Positions 8,118-16,556 of a stretch of 64,000 nucleotides of DNA are shown piece after piece (the first letter of the stretch is position 1; the number at the start of each line of letters is the position of its first letter). The position numbers and the translations under genes are program-made. Origin of the DNA: Limibacterium fermenti (GTDB taxonomy: Bacteria > Bacteroidota > Bacteroidia > Bacteroidales > Dysgonomonadaceae); assembly GCF_041902845.1 (NCBI RefSeq), contig NZ_CP159486.1, positions 372,001-436,000 on the forward strand, given 5' to 3'. The notes beneath the pieces are model-generated. The model made no database searches and was not told where the DNA came from. It worked only from the letters and a program-made list of their open reading frames with translations.

Positions 8118-9376
8118 TATCCGCGAATCGCTTTGATTCCCGGAAGCACTTTTCCTTCAATAAACTCGAGCAATGCTCCACCGCCCGTCGAAACGTACGA
8201 TACCTCGTCGGCGAGGTCGAATTTATTGATGCAAGCAACCGAGTCACCGCCTCCGATCAACGAGAATGCGCCTTTTTTTGTTGCCTCCACAATGGCGTTG
8301 GCTACCGCGCGCGAGCCATGATCGAAATTGTCGAATTCAAATACTCCCACCGGGCCATTCCACAAAATCGTTTTGGAGTTCTTGATGACTTCGGTGAATG
8401 CCTTTTCCGATTCGGGACCGATGTCCAACCCTTCCCATCCGTCGGGAATTTCTTTTACCGGCACGAAATCCGATTTCGCGTTATTATTGAAGTCATCGGC
8501 GATCTTCGCATCCGTAGCCAATACCAGATTCACGCCTTTTTCTTTGGCGAGGTCGACAATTTCCTGAGCCAATGCCAGCTTATCGTCTTCCACAATCGAT
8601 TTTCCAATCTTTCCTCCATACGCTTTGGCAAACGTATAGGTCATTCCGCCTGCCAGGATGAGGTTGTCTACCTTGTCCAACAAGTTCTTGATGATATCGA
8701 TTTTCGACGAAACTTTCGAACCTCCCATGATGGCGGTGAACGGGCGTTGTGTTTCGTTCAGCACCTTTTCGATTGCCTTGATTTCGTTTTGCAGCAGATA
8801 ACCGAACAATTTATGATCGGCGTCGAAATGATCGGCGATCAAAGCCGTGGAAGCATGTGCGCGGTGTGCCGTTCCGAAAGCGTCGTTCACATACACGTCG
8901 GCATACGAAGCCAGTGTTTCGGTGAACTGTTTCTGCGATTCCTTCACCGCCTTTTTCGCTTCGGCTACTTCTTCGGGACTCGCCTCTTCGGCCAACCCGC
9001 GAGGCTTGCCTTCTTCTTCTGCATAGAAACGGAGGTTTTCGAGCAACAACGCTTCGCCCGGGCGCAACGCCGCGGCTTTGGCTGCCGTTTCTTCACCGAT
9101 GCAGTCGTCGGCAAACTGTACATCCACTCCCAGCAATTCCGATACGCGGGGAAGAATATGTTTCAAGGAATATTTATCAGTCGGGCCTTTCGGACGTCCC
9201 AAATGCGAGCCGATAATGACACTTCCCCCATCTTTCAATATCTTCTTAAGGGTCGGTATGGCCGCACGGATACGGGTGTCGTCGGTAATGTGCAGGTTTT
9301 CGTCCAGAGGAACGTTAAAATCCACACGAACAAATGCCTTCTTTCCGGCAAAATTAAAATTGTCAATTGTTTGCAT
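8114..9376 (-). CDS. pgk: Phosphoglycerate kinase
   Basis: A 420-aa glycolytic enzyme, 1,3-bisphosphoglycerate + ADP to 3-phosphoglycerate + ATP, cytoplasmic. Motifs seen: the substrate-binding RVDFNVPLD near residue 17, GSHLGRPKG, the hinge VGVFEFDNFDHGS, and the C-terminal GGGDSVACINK and STGGGALLEFIEGK. Length matches the family, with a small charged insertion around 122-150 (EEEGKPRGLAEEASPEEV) that is usual in Bacteroidales. Monocistronic by appearance, with its own terminator and a likely minus-strand promoter at 9488-9495. Confidence 0.97.
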   Translation of the reverse strand: MQTIDNFNFAGKKAFVRVDFNVPLDENLHITDDTRIRAAIPTLKKILKDGGSVIIGSHLGRPKGPTDKYSLKHILPRVSELLGVDVQFADDCIGEETAAKAAALRPGEALLLENLRFYAEEEGKPRGLAEEASPEEVAEAKKAVKESQKQFTETLASYADVYVNDAFGTAHRAHASTALIADHFDADHKLFGYLLQNEIKAIEKVLNETQRPFTAIMGGSKVSSKIDIIKNLLDKVDNLILAGGMTYTFAKAYGGKIGKSIVEDDKLALAQEIVDLAKEKGVNLVLATDAKIADDFNNNAKSDFVPVKEIPDGWEGLDIGPESEKAFTEVIKNSKTILWNGPVGVFEFDNFDHGSRAVANAIVEATKKGAFSLIGGGDSVACINKFDLADEVSYVSTGGGALLEFIEGKVLPGIKAIRGY

Positions 9377-9803
9377 AACTACAGTATTTTAGTTGAAATA
9401 ATAATCGTTTGAATGCTTGAATAAGAAACTACACGCACTCGTTTCGCTAAGAAATTGCGGGTCTGACCCGCAATGACAATAGCATCGCAAAGATAAGAAT
9501 AATGTCTTGTTTGTGCGATATTTTCCGTTGAAAACTTTCGGCCGTATGCGCAACGGTCGTCTAAGCTTATCGGGGCGTTGCATCGACCGATGTTCCCGAT
9601 AGCGAAAAGTTTTTCTTTAAAAACGGTTTTAATAAAATCGAGTGTCCTTTCGTGCTCTTTTGTTACATCCGACGCCTATGTATAAACAAATGTACGTCTC
9701 TTTCGTTCGATACATAGACAAATAATAGATGCGTGTCCGGAGCGGGAGGCAAAGAGATGGAAAAGTTTTTTAGCAAAAAGATATACAATGAATAGCAATT
9801 TGT
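9377..9803. other. Divergent intergenic region between pgk and ansA
   Basis: About 430 bp without a credible gene. It contains a perfect 9-bp palindrome with a 1-nt spacer at 9455-9473 (TTGCGGGTC-T-GACCCGCAA) in the pgk leader, and the promoter elements for both flanking genes. The palindrome may be a transcript hairpin or dispersed intergenic repeat. Confidence 0.6.
9488..9495 (-). promoter_or_regulatory. Minus-7 box for pgk
   Basis: On the minus strand this reads TATCTTTG, matching TAnnTTTG, about 112 bp upstream of the pgk ATG. No clear TTTG at the expected spacing. Confidence 0.5.
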
Positions 9804-9811
9804 TATTTTTG
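9804..9811 (+). promoter_or_regulatory. Minus-7 box for ansA
   Basis: TATTTTTG about 15 bp before the ATG at 9827. It lies inside the longer in-frame extension beginning at 9788 and therefore favours the 9827 start, though that leaves a very short leader. Confidence 0.5.
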
Positions 9812-9826
9812 CGGGAAAATGTAGAT

Positions 9827-10873
9827 ATGATCGATAAAGACGCAAACGTTTTGCTTATCTATACGGGGGGTACCATCGGCATGGTCGAGAATGCTTACAC
9901 CGGCGCTTTGGAACCTTTTAACTTTAGCCATTTGCATTCGAATGTTCCGGAGATCAAGCGGCTGAAGTTTAAGGTAGATACCTGCTTATTCGACCCGCCG
10001 ATCGATTCGTCGGACGTTTCTCCGGCGAAATGGAAAGAGATCGTAAAGGTTATCGAGCAACATTATGACCGGTTCGACGGTTTTGTCATCCTCCATGGTA
10101 CCGATACCATGGCTTATACGGCATCGGCATTGGGACTGATGCTTCAGAACCTGACCAAACCGGTGATCCTTACCGGATCGCAACTGCCTATCGGCAAACT
10201 GCGTACCGATGGAAAGGAAAATCTGATAACGGCGCTTGAAATTGCCGCCGACAAGTTTGCCGACGGTTCCGGCCGGCCTATCGTGCCCGAAGTCTGCATT
10301 TATTTGCAAAATCTGCTGATGCGGGGAGTGCGGACGACGAAAGTCAATGCCGATAATTTCAGTGCGTTTAACAGTCCGAATTATCCTTATCTGGCCGAGG
10401 CGGGGGTGAATATCCGCTATGAAGATCAATTTATTTTAAAACCCGATTACGACAAGCCGGTAGACTTCCATTCTGATTTGGACTCGCATGTGACTATTTT
10501 AAAGCTCTTTCCGGGTATCCGGGAGGAGGCGGTGCGCGCGGTTTTGTCCATACCCGGATTGAAAGGTGTGGTACTGGAAACATACGGGTCGGGAAATGCT
10601 TTTCAGGATAAATGGTTTGTCGATCTTCTTCAGGAGGCGATTCATCAAGGCATCGCCATCGTGAATGTGACGCAATGTCTTTACGGAGGGGTGCAAATGG
10701 GACGGTACGAAAACGGCCAGCACCTGCAAAAGGTGAACGTCGCGAGCGGATACGATATTACGACTGAAGCGGCATTGGCCAAGCTGATGATCCTCTTTGG
10801 CGAAGGCGAGTCGCCGGAGCAGGTGCGGCGGCTGATGGAACTGCCATTGTGCGGCGAACTGACGGTGAGATAG
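9827..10873 (+). CDS. ansA: Type I L-asparaginase
   Basis: A 348-aa cytoplasmic asparaginase that hydrolyses L-asparagine to aspartate and ammonia. The first active-site signature is IYTGGTIGM (catalytic Thr near residue 14) and the second is LHGTDTMAYTAS. No signal peptide, so type I. An ATG at 9788 would add 13 residues, but a minus-7 box overlaps that stretch and the conserved sequence begins right after 9827. Downstream is a heptamer array and a convergent HAD gene. Confidence 0.93.
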   Translation: MIDKDANVLLIYTGGTIGMVENAYTGALEPFNFSHLHSNVPEIKRLKFKVDTCLFDPPIDSSDVSPAKWKEIVKVIEQHYDRFDGFVILHGTDTMAYTASALGLMLQNLTKPVILTGSQLPIGKLRTDGKENLITALEIAADKFADGSGRPIVPEVCIYLQNLLMRGVRTTKVNADNFSAFNSPNYPYLAEAGVNIRYEDQFILKPDYDKPVDFHSDLDSHVTILKLFPGIREEAVRAVLSIPGLKGVVLETYGSGNAFQDKWFVDLLQEAIHQGIAIVNVTQCLYGGVQMGRYENGQHLQKVNVASGYDITTEAALAKLMILFGEGESPEQVRRLMELPLCGELTVR

Positions 10874-10897
10874 AGATTGATGGGCGGAGACAATTGC

Positions 10898-10946
10898 AAA
10901 TTACGAATTACGAATTACAAATTACAAATTACAAATTACAAATTAC
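10898..10946. repeat. Heptamer array (AAATTAC/GAATTAC), 7 units
   Basis: Seven near-perfect 7-nt units (AAATTAC with two GAATTAC) between the convergent ansA and HAD genes, ending about 12 bp before the stop codon of the HAD gene. Confidence 0.88.
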
Positions 10947-10958
10947 AAATAGTCGAAT

Positions 10959-11651
10959 CTATAGAATCTCTTTGATTTCCTTTAACGACCGGACGGTGAA
11001 TGTCGGATCAAATCCGTCGGGACAGGCATCGGCGGGGTTGAACCATATTTGTGCGATACGGCTCCGGTAGGCTCCTACAATATCCGCATCCCAACTGTCG
11101 CCGATCATGATGGTTTGGTCTCGCCGGGAGTTGGTGTTCTTTAAGGCATAGGTGAACATGTCGGGGTGCGGCTTGTTGATTCCGGCCTCTTCTGAAAGAA
11201 TGATTTTGTCGAAATAACGCGCCAGTCCCGAGTTGTTAATCTTCTTATACTGTATTTCGCTGAATCCGTTGGAGAGAATATGCATGCGGTAACGCGGTTT
11301 CAAATAATCGAGCAACTCTTTTGCCCCCTCCATGAGGCGTGTTTTGCGCGTCGTGCGCTCAAGAAAATCCAGGCTTAAATGTTTTGCATATTCCGGGTCA
11401 TCGACCCCGAAAGGACGTAGTGGCGCAAGAAAGCGCTCTATCGTCAGTTCTTCCTTATCAATCCCTCCCTGACTGTATAAGCTCCATAAATGATTGTTAT
11501 TGGGAAGATAAACCGCGTAGTATTCTTCGAAGGTCGGATAAAAGCGGTTGTATTCATAATCGTGATAGACCTCCTCCAAACATTCCCTTCCGTTTTGATT
11601 GATATCCCAAAGCGTATTGTCCAAATCAAGAAAAATACTCTTGTATGCCAT
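10959..11651 (-). CDS. HAD-IA hydrolase, YjjG-like pyrimidine nucleotidase
   Basis: A 230-aa HAD phosphatase. Motif I is FLDLDNTLWD (Asp nucleophile pair near residues 8 and 10), motif II ILSNGF, motif III Lys in INKPHPD, and motif IV MIGDSWDADI. The length, the DNTLWD start and the capped domain match the YjjG / noncanonical pyrimidine nucleotidase branch, which dephosphorylates unusual nucleotides such as dUMP in house-cleaning. The precise substrate is inferred from the family. Confidence 0.85.
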   Translation of the reverse strand: MAYKSIFLDLDNTLWDINQNGRECLEEVYHDYEYNRFYPTFEEYYAVYLPNNNHLWSLYSQGGIDKEELTIERFLAPLRPFGVDDPEYAKHLSLDFLERTTRKTRLMEGAKELLDYLKPRYRMHILSNGFSEIQYKKINNSGLARYFDKIILSEEAGINKPHPDMFTYALKNTNSRRDQTIMIGDSWDADIVGAYRSRIAQIWFNPADACPDGFDPTFTVRSLKEIKEIL

Positions 11652-11675
11652 AATAAAGTGATGTGGGGATGGATG

Positions 11676-11715
11676 ATAAAAACAGAAGGATGCCCAAAAA
11701 GATATTCAGGCACCC
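11676..11715 (-). terminator. Terminator of the lipoprotein gene
   Basis: On the minus strand GGGTGCC (complement of 11709-11715) pairs with GGCATCC (complement of 11688-11694) through one G-U pair, followed by TTCTGTTTTT. It lies 41 bp after the stop of the gene ending at 11756. Confidence 0.7.
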
Positions 11716-11755
11716 TTCATGATGAATTTAATAAAATTGAAAGTTTTTTAAAACG

Positions 11756-12610
11756 TTAGTTTACTTCTATAATCAGATACTTCGTCAAGCTCCAGAAGCG
11801 TTGCGTATCGGTGATCTGAAGGGTGAGGTTGCCGTCGGAACCCTTTACCAGTTCATACGTTCCATCGGGATGCGTCGACCACAGTTTGGCTTTGGGAGCG
11901 TATAAAGCGATTTGCGTTACGTCGCGGATATCGATTTCGAGGAAATACTCCTTGTTGAAAGTATCCTGCAAAACACGGGTGGCTCGTAAGAATCCGCCCG
12001 ATAAAATCTTTTGATCTTTCAGTTCGCTCGCCGTGCCGAACACGTAATAAGCCGTGTGCAACGTGCGGTCTTGCTGCTGAATGGTAGAGGACTGCTGCTC
12101 TGTTTCGACAGCCAACGATTCGATATCGCTCGACAATTGGGCGATCTGTTCGTCTTTTTTCACCAATTCCGCTTGAAGTTCGGTTAGTCGATTTGCGCTT
12201 TCCTGCATTTCGCGGTTCAGGCGGTCGATGGTATTCTTCAACGAAGCGACCTGCGAGTTGCTGTTCTCAAATTTCTTATTGAGTGCGGCAAGCTGTTTTT
12301 TGTTTCGTTGCAATACTTCGGTAATCATCTGGAAATTCTCGGTGACGCGGGCTTTCGTGTCCTTATTCATTTCGCCGCTTTGCGAGGATTGCGTCGAGAT
12401 ATACTTCTCGGCTTCCCTGATCTTGTCGAAGTTGGCTTCCACTTCACTAATGACCGACATCATCTCCGATACTTCCGCATCGGAAGCCGAAGATTGGCTC
12501 AGCAGGGAATCTCTTTCCGATTCCAACTGCTTATACTCTTTCGATTCTTTTACATTTGTACAAGAGACAATCAGTCCCAATACAAAAAATATCATTCCTA
12601 CTTTTTTCAT
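11756..12610 (-). CDS. Coiled-coil lipoprotein
   Basis: A 284-aa secreted lipoprotein. The signal sequence ends in a lipobox-like LIVSC (Cys 17), and there is no Asp at +2. Residues about 25-195 are strongly predicted coiled coil (Glu/Gln/Ser-rich heptads). The C-terminal 90 residues form a small globular domain containing YYVFGTASELKDQKIL and ending in LIIEVN. Similar proteins are widespread in Bacteroidales without assigned function; an envelope or structural role is inference. Followed by its own terminator. Confidence 0.75.
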   Translation of the reverse strand: MKKVGMIFFVLGLIVSCTNVKESKEYKQLESERDSLLSQSSASDAEVSEMMSVISEVEANFDKIREAEKYISTQSSQSGEMNKDTKARVTENFQMITEVLQRNKKQLAALNKKFENSNSQVASLKNTIDRLNREMQESANRLTELQAELVKKDEQIAQLSSDIESLAVETEQQSSTIQQQDRTLHTAYYVFGTASELKDQKILSGGFLRATRVLQDTFNKEYFLEIDIRDVTQIALYAPKAKLWSTHPDGTYELVKGSDGNLTLQITDTQRFWSLTKYLIIEVN

Positions 12611-12664
12611 AAAATCTGTTTTTTATGTTCTTATTAAACGAATAATCTCAGAAATAGTTTATTA

Positions 12665-13333
12665 TTAAAGTCCGGCAACCACGATTACGAATTCGCCTTT
12701 CGGTTCCTGTTCGGTGAAATGCCGGATTAATTCGTCCAAGCTCCCCCGTACCGTTTCGGCATAGATCTTCGAAATCTCGCGCGATACCGATGCCCGCCGC
12801 CCGCCGCCTAAAGCGCCGGCCAATTGCGTTAATGTTTTCACTACCCGGTAGGGCGACTCGTAGAAAACCATGGTGCGGTTTTCTTCGGCCAACTCTTTCA
12901 AACGAGTCTGGCGTCCTTTCTTTTGGGGTAAAAAGCCCTCGAAGCAAAAGCGGTCGTTCGGCAATCCCGATTCCACCAGCGCCGGCACAAAAGCCGTGGC
13001 GCCCGGCAGGCATTCGACCTCCACGCCCTCCTCAAGGCAAGTCCTCACGAGCAAAAAGCCCGGATCGGAGATGGCCGGCGTGCCGGCGTCGGAGATCAGC
13101 GCCATGTCGCCTCCCGTTTTCAGGCGTTGGGCAATGGACTGCGCCGTTTGATGTTCATTAAACTTATGATGCGACTGCATAGGCGTTTCGATGCCGAAGT
13201 GTTTCAATAACACGCCGCTCGTACGAGTATCCTCGGCCAGTATGCGTTCGCACGTTTTCAACACATTGAGCGCTCTCAATGTAATATCTTCCAGATTTCC
13301 CACCGGGGTGGGGACGACAATCAGCTTTCCCAT
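12665..13333 (-). CDS. rsmI: 16S rRNA (cytidine(1402)-2'-O)-methyltransferase
   Basis: A 222-aa SAM-dependent methyltransferase that 2'-O-methylates C1402 of 16S rRNA. The N-terminus VVPTPVGNLEDITLRAL, AEDTRTS and the glycine-rich SDAGTPAISDPGF are diagnostic of RsmI. Slightly short compared with proteobacterial RsmI (about 280) but usual for Bacteroidetes. Lies 15 bp downstream of the 256-aa helical protein and probably shares its transcript. Confidence 0.94.
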   Translation of the reverse strand: MGKLIVVPTPVGNLEDITLRALNVLKTCERILAEDTRTSGVLLKHFGIETPMQSHHKFNEHQTAQSIAQRLKTGGDMALISDAGTPAISDPGFLLVRTCLEEGVEVECLPGATAFVPALVESGLPNDRFCFEGFLPQKKGRQTRLKELAEENRTMVFYESPYRVVKTLTQLAGALGGGRRASVSREISKIYAETVRGSLDELIRHFTEQEPKGEFVIVVAGL

Positions 13334-13348
13334 AATCCCGTTTGCGTG

Positions 13349-14119
13349 TTATACGGCGTTCTTGCCGGCCACACGGAGAAAATCTTTCACCACGGGGTGG
13401 TCGAAATCCCACGAGGTATGCTCCCGTAGATAGTTCTCCGCTTCCTCGGGCGATTCAAACGCTTCGAGCTTGAGCATCATCGTGTTCATCTCTTCGCGGT
13501 CGCCGTGAAAGAGTTCGCGTTGAAATAAAAAGCGATCATTGAGGCTCATCCGCCGTTTCATGAAAGGCACGCCGGCAGAAAGCGTTGCGGTCTCGGCGGA
13601 CGGGTTCTCCCCCTCCGTTTCCGTATCTTCGCCGGCAACCGGGAGTTCGTTTTGTGCCGCTTGAGCACGTTGCATCCTCGGATTGATATATTCGGGAAGC
13701 GTAATGCCCTCGGCATACCGGTTGCGTTTGACCATCGTCTCCTCTTTGAGGATTTCGACTTGTGGCGCCGTATGTTCCAGGGGTTCTTCCTCCGGCGTAT
13801 ATACGTGTTCCCCGGTAAGGGGCGGTGTAGCCGGCTGAATGCCTTCAGCGGAAGCCGGAGTCTCCTTGTTGTCCGCTTGGTTTTTCGCGCCGGATTCCGC
13901 CAGCGCGGCGACCATGCGTTGCATTTGTAGCTTCATCTCTTCTATTTGCAGCGTATCGAGGCTATGCAGCAAACGTTCCATCTCCTGTAGCCGGGTGAAC
14001 GCATCAGAAATAAACGAAAACGGCACGGCGTCGTTGCGTTTTACCGTCAACACACGTTCTTCCAGTTTATTTATTTCGGTGAGAAGCCGATCGATATGTT
14101 CTTTTTTCTTTTCCTGCAT
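13349..14119 (-). CDS. Helical hypothetical protein
   Basis: A 256-aa soluble protein with a Lys/Glu-rich helical N-terminus (about 1-80), a low-complexity Glu/Pro/Thr linker (about 85-185) and a conserved-looking C-terminal block beginning KRRMSLNDRFLFQRELFHG and ending with a short helix repeat (EEAENYLREH). I recognise the C-terminal type as common in Bacteroidales but know no function. Start set at 14119 (MQEKKKE) because the upstream in-frame ATG at 14194 coincides with a minus-7 box. Confidence 0.7.
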   Translation of the reverse strand: MQEKKKEHIDRLLTEINKLEERVLTVKRNDAVPFSFISDAFTRLQEMERLLHSLDTLQIEEMKLQMQRMVAALAESGAKNQADNKETPASAEGIQPATPPLTGEHVYTPEEEPLEHTAPQVEILKEETMVKRNRYAEGITLPEYINPRMQRAQAAQNELPVAGEDTETEGENPSAETATLSAGVPFMKRRMSLNDRFLFQRELFHGDREEMNTMMLKLEAFESPEEAENYLREHTSWDFDHPVVKDFLRVAGKNAV

Positions 14120-14191
14120 CGAGACTATTATTTTCCTTTTCTTGAGCGATTGTTCCGGATTCTGTTGATGAATCCTCTTCAAATCAATACA

Positions 14192-14199
14192 CAAAAGTA
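14192..14199 (-). promoter_or_regulatory. Minus-7 box TACTTTTG
   Basis: Minus-strand TACTTTTG about 73 bp upstream of the ATG at 14119. It presumably drives the 256-aa gene and rsmI. Confidence 0.55.
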
Positions 14200-14254
14200 A
14201 TCATATTTCGGTAACCATCACTATGAAACCGGGATTTTTTGGAGGTTAGAGGCT

Positions 14255-14359
14255 TGTCATTTGTCATTAGTAATTAGTAATTCGTAATTAGTAATTCGTA
14301 ATTAGTCATTAGTAATTAGTCATTAGTAATTAGTAATTCGTTATTTGTCATTCTCCATT
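14255..14359. repeat. Heptamer array (AGTAATT-like), about 15 units
   Basis: Longest of the heptamer arrays: about 15 units of TGTCATT, AGTAATT, CGTAATT, AGTCATT and variants. Its right end contains the stop codon of the RecD-like helicase (14348-14350), so the last residues of that protein (MVNGE) are encoded by array sequence. Confidence 0.9.
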
Positions 14360-15769
14360 TACCATCTCTTTCGGGAGGTTGACGAGATACAGTCTCTCTG
14401 AACTTCGTGTAATAGAGGTGTAGAGCCAGCGGTAGAAGTTGTCGCCCATATACGATTGCTGAATGTAACCGATATCCAGAAAGACGTTTTTCCATTCGCC
14501 CCCCTGCGCCTTGTGGCACGTTACGGCATATCCGTATTTCACCTGCAAGGCGTTGAAGTATGGGTTCTCCTTCACCTTTTTATACCGTTGGCGCTTTTGG
14601 GAGAGATCGGCATAGTCCTCCATCACCGCTTCGAAGAGCGCGTTGTTTTGTTCTCGGGTCATTCCCGGCACCTCGGTGTGCAGCACGTCGAGGTTGATCT
14701 TCGCGTCGAACTCGATGTCGTAATCGCGATGGAGCAGCAGCACATTGCAGAAACGGAAGCCGTACATCTCCTCGTATCCGCGTATGCGCAACACTTCCAC
14801 GAACTCGCTGTTGGCGAGAAAGTCGAGCCGGTCGAAGCCGTCGACCCAGAAATAATTGTTTTTGGTGATCATCAGCAAGTCGCCGCCCGACAACTCTTCC
14901 TCCCGGTAGAGCACCGTGTTGCGGATGCCGTTGTTGTAGGCGTTGACCCGCTTGTTGGAGCGCGAAATGACAATCGTCTCCTCGATGCCGTCACGGCGGT
15001 AAGCGTCGGAGATCTCGTCGATCAGTTCGGCGCCGTTGATGCGTTTGATGTCGGCAAACGAATCCGTCGACAGACGCGGAAAGTCTTCGGTGATGTTGAG
15101 TTGCAAGGCATTTCGCAGGCGGGTGGCATTGGAGAGGATGCCCGACGCTTCGGCCTGCCGAACGATGTCGGTGAGGACAGCCTCCGTCACGTCAAGCGAG
15201 TAAGAGCGCAAGACGTCGGCATCGAGTGCGGGACTGAACTCCTCTTTCACGGGAGGCAATTGCGCGGTGTCGCCCAGCAGCAACAACCGGCATCCCTGCC
15301 CCGCATAGACATAGCGTACCAGGTCGTCGAGCAAGCGCCCCGAGCCGAAGACCGAATAGCCGTCGGACTCATTACTGATCATCGACGCTTCGTCTACAAT
15401 GAATAAGGTGTGGGCATGCAAGTTTTCCGCCAGTCCGAAGTCCATCGCGTCTTCCGAGAATTTCTTCTGGCGGTATATCTTCTTGTGAATAGTGAACGCG
15501 GGCTGTCCGGCATACCCCGAAAAGACCTTCGCCGCCCGTCCCGTGGGAGCCAGCAGGACAGTCTTCTGATTGAACCCCGACATCGTCTTGACCAAGCTCC
15601 CGATAAGCGATGACTTGCCCGTGCCCGCATATCCTCTTAACAAAAAGATGCGTTCCGACTCTTTCGAAAACAGAAAGTCGACAATAGCTTCGAGCGCTTG
15701 CCGTTGGTCGGGGGTGAAGTCGAAAGGGAAATGGGATTTTACTTTATCGATGAAGAACTGATGAATCAT
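14348..15769 (-). CDS. RecD-like ATP-dependent DNA helicase/exonuclease subunit
   Basis: A 473-aa SF1B helicase. Walker A GYAGTGKS lies at 46-53, the Q-like FTPDQRQALEAI precedes it, Walker B is LFIVDEASM, motif III is LLLGDTAQLPPV, and the UvrD_C_2 motif near the end is YAVTCHKAQGGEWKNVFLD with YTSITRSSERLYL. Shorter than classical RecD and without RecBC neighbours, as in the stand-alone RecD-like proteins of Bacteroidetes. A role in DNA repair is inferred. Confidence 0.88.
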   Translation of the reverse strand: MIHQFFIDKVKSHFPFDFTPDQRQALEAIVDFLFSKESERIFLLRGYAGTGKSSLIGSLVKTMSGFNQKTVLLAPTGRAAKVFSGYAGQPAFTIHKKIYRQKKFSEDAMDFGLAENLHAHTLFIVDEASMISNESDGYSVFGSGRLLDDLVRYVYAGQGCRLLLLGDTAQLPPVKEEFSPALDADVLRSYSLDVTEAVLTDIVRQAEASGILSNATRLRNALQLNITEDFPRLSTDSFADIKRINGAELIDEISDAYRRDGIEETIVISRSNKRVNAYNNGIRNTVLYREEELSGGDLLMITKNNYFWVDGFDRLDFLANSEFVEVLRIRGYEEMYGFRFCNVLLLHRDYDIEFDAKINLDVLHTEVPGMTREQNNALFEAVMEDYADLSQKRQRYKKVKENPYFNALQVKYGYAVTCHKAQGGEWKNVFLDIGYIQQSYMGDNFYRWLYTSITRSSERLYLVNLPKEMVNGE

Positions 15770-15872
15770 TACCGGGTTATTTTTCGGGTAAAAGTACGAA
15801 AATTATTCTACTTCCATGCGTATCGTTCAGATAGTTTTTTCCTGTTTTCACCTAACGCTCCAAACTATTTTG

Positions 15873-15880
15873 TATTTTTG
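15873..15880 (+). promoter_or_regulatory. Minus-7 box for the toxin-antitoxin pair
   Basis: TATTTTTG about 43 bp before the small antitoxin ATG at 15923. A TTTC lies 23 nt upstream; no perfect minus-33. Confidence 0.6.
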
Positions 15881-15922
15881 TAGTTGGAATAAAAATAAAT
15901 TCTATAATAGAAAGGATTCGTT

Positions 15923-16063
15923 ATGGAAACGTCAAAGAAAATAAAGACAACAGTGAAACCTGTAACTAAAAGGCCGCATAAAAGAGTGTCTAAAACGTGG
16001 CTTGCCGCTTTAGCTCATGAGGGTACAGGTAAGATTGAAGACATGAAAGCAGTCTTGAAATGA
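15923..16063 (+). CDS. Small basic antitoxin candidate
   Basis: A 46-residue Lys-rich protein (METSKKIKTTVKP start, ending MKAVLK) whose stop lies 4 bp before the PIN gene ATG. Short, highly charged, sharing a promoter with a PIN-domain nuclease: the arrangement of a type II antitoxin. No DNA-binding fold is obvious by eye, so the call rests on context. A purine-rich AGAAAGGA run lies 8-15 bp upstream of its ATG. Confidence 0.65.
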   Translation: METSKKIKTTVKPVTKRPHKRVSKTWLAALAHEGTGKIEDMKAVLK

Positions 16064-16067
16064 AGCT

Positions 16068-16490
16068 ATGTCAAGATATTTGCTGGATACGAATATTCTG
16101 ATATTTATGATGTCGGGAGAGTTGGATAATATTTCTGAAGAGGTCGCATCTATATTAGGGGATTACGATAATGAATTGAATACAAGTTCTGTTGTTGTTC
16201 TCGAACTCCTTCAACTTTACAGAAATAAAAAAGTAAGTACAAAGAAATATCATACGGCGCAAGATTTTTTGAAAGCGATAGAAGATGTCTTTTACATTAA
16301 AATCCTGCCGTTCTCTAAAGAACATTTAAATACGTTATCGAAGCTCGAAGTCGCGCCGAGGCATCGAGATCCCTTTGATCACGCCATTATTTCACATGCC
16401 ATAACGGAGAAGCTAACGCTGATATCATCCGACAGGCAATTTGAACACTATACAGGGCAACATTTGGATTTTGTATTCAATAAGCGATAA
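16068..16490 (+). CDS. PIN-domain toxin, VapC-like
   Basis: A 140-aa PIN nuclease. Acidic residues are in place: D7 in LLDTNILIF, E in VVLELLQL, D in HRDPFDHAII, and D in ISSDRQFEHY. This is the PIN subtype of short VapC-like toxins that cleave RNA. Four bp downstream of a 46-aa basic protein, forming a typical toxin-antitoxin operon. Confidence 0.88.
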   Translation: MSRYLLDTNILIFMMSGELDNISEEVASILGDYDNELNTSSVVVLELLQLYRNKKVSTKKYHTAQDFLKAIEDVFYIKILPFSKEHLNTLSKLEVAPRHRDPFDHAIISHAITEKLTLISSDRQFEHYTGQHLDFVFNKR

Positions 16491-16556
16491 TACCTATCCT
16501 TTACTCGAATAGAATCCTTGTCGCCGTTTTTTTGAAAAAAGATATTCATTTAATAT

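Noticed and set aside
8318..9412. A 364-codon open frame opposite pgk
   Set aside because: Complete antisense to pgk, with Phe/Arg/Gln-rich composition typical of a shadow frame and no family features.
9455..9473. Perfect palindrome as an operator of pgk
   Set aside because: Kept only as a note: it is within the leader, not at the promoter, and similar GC palindromes are common dispersed repeats.
14456..15406. A 316-codon open frame opposite the RecD-like gene
   Set aside because: Antisense shadow of a GC-rich helicase gene; no start signal and no domain.
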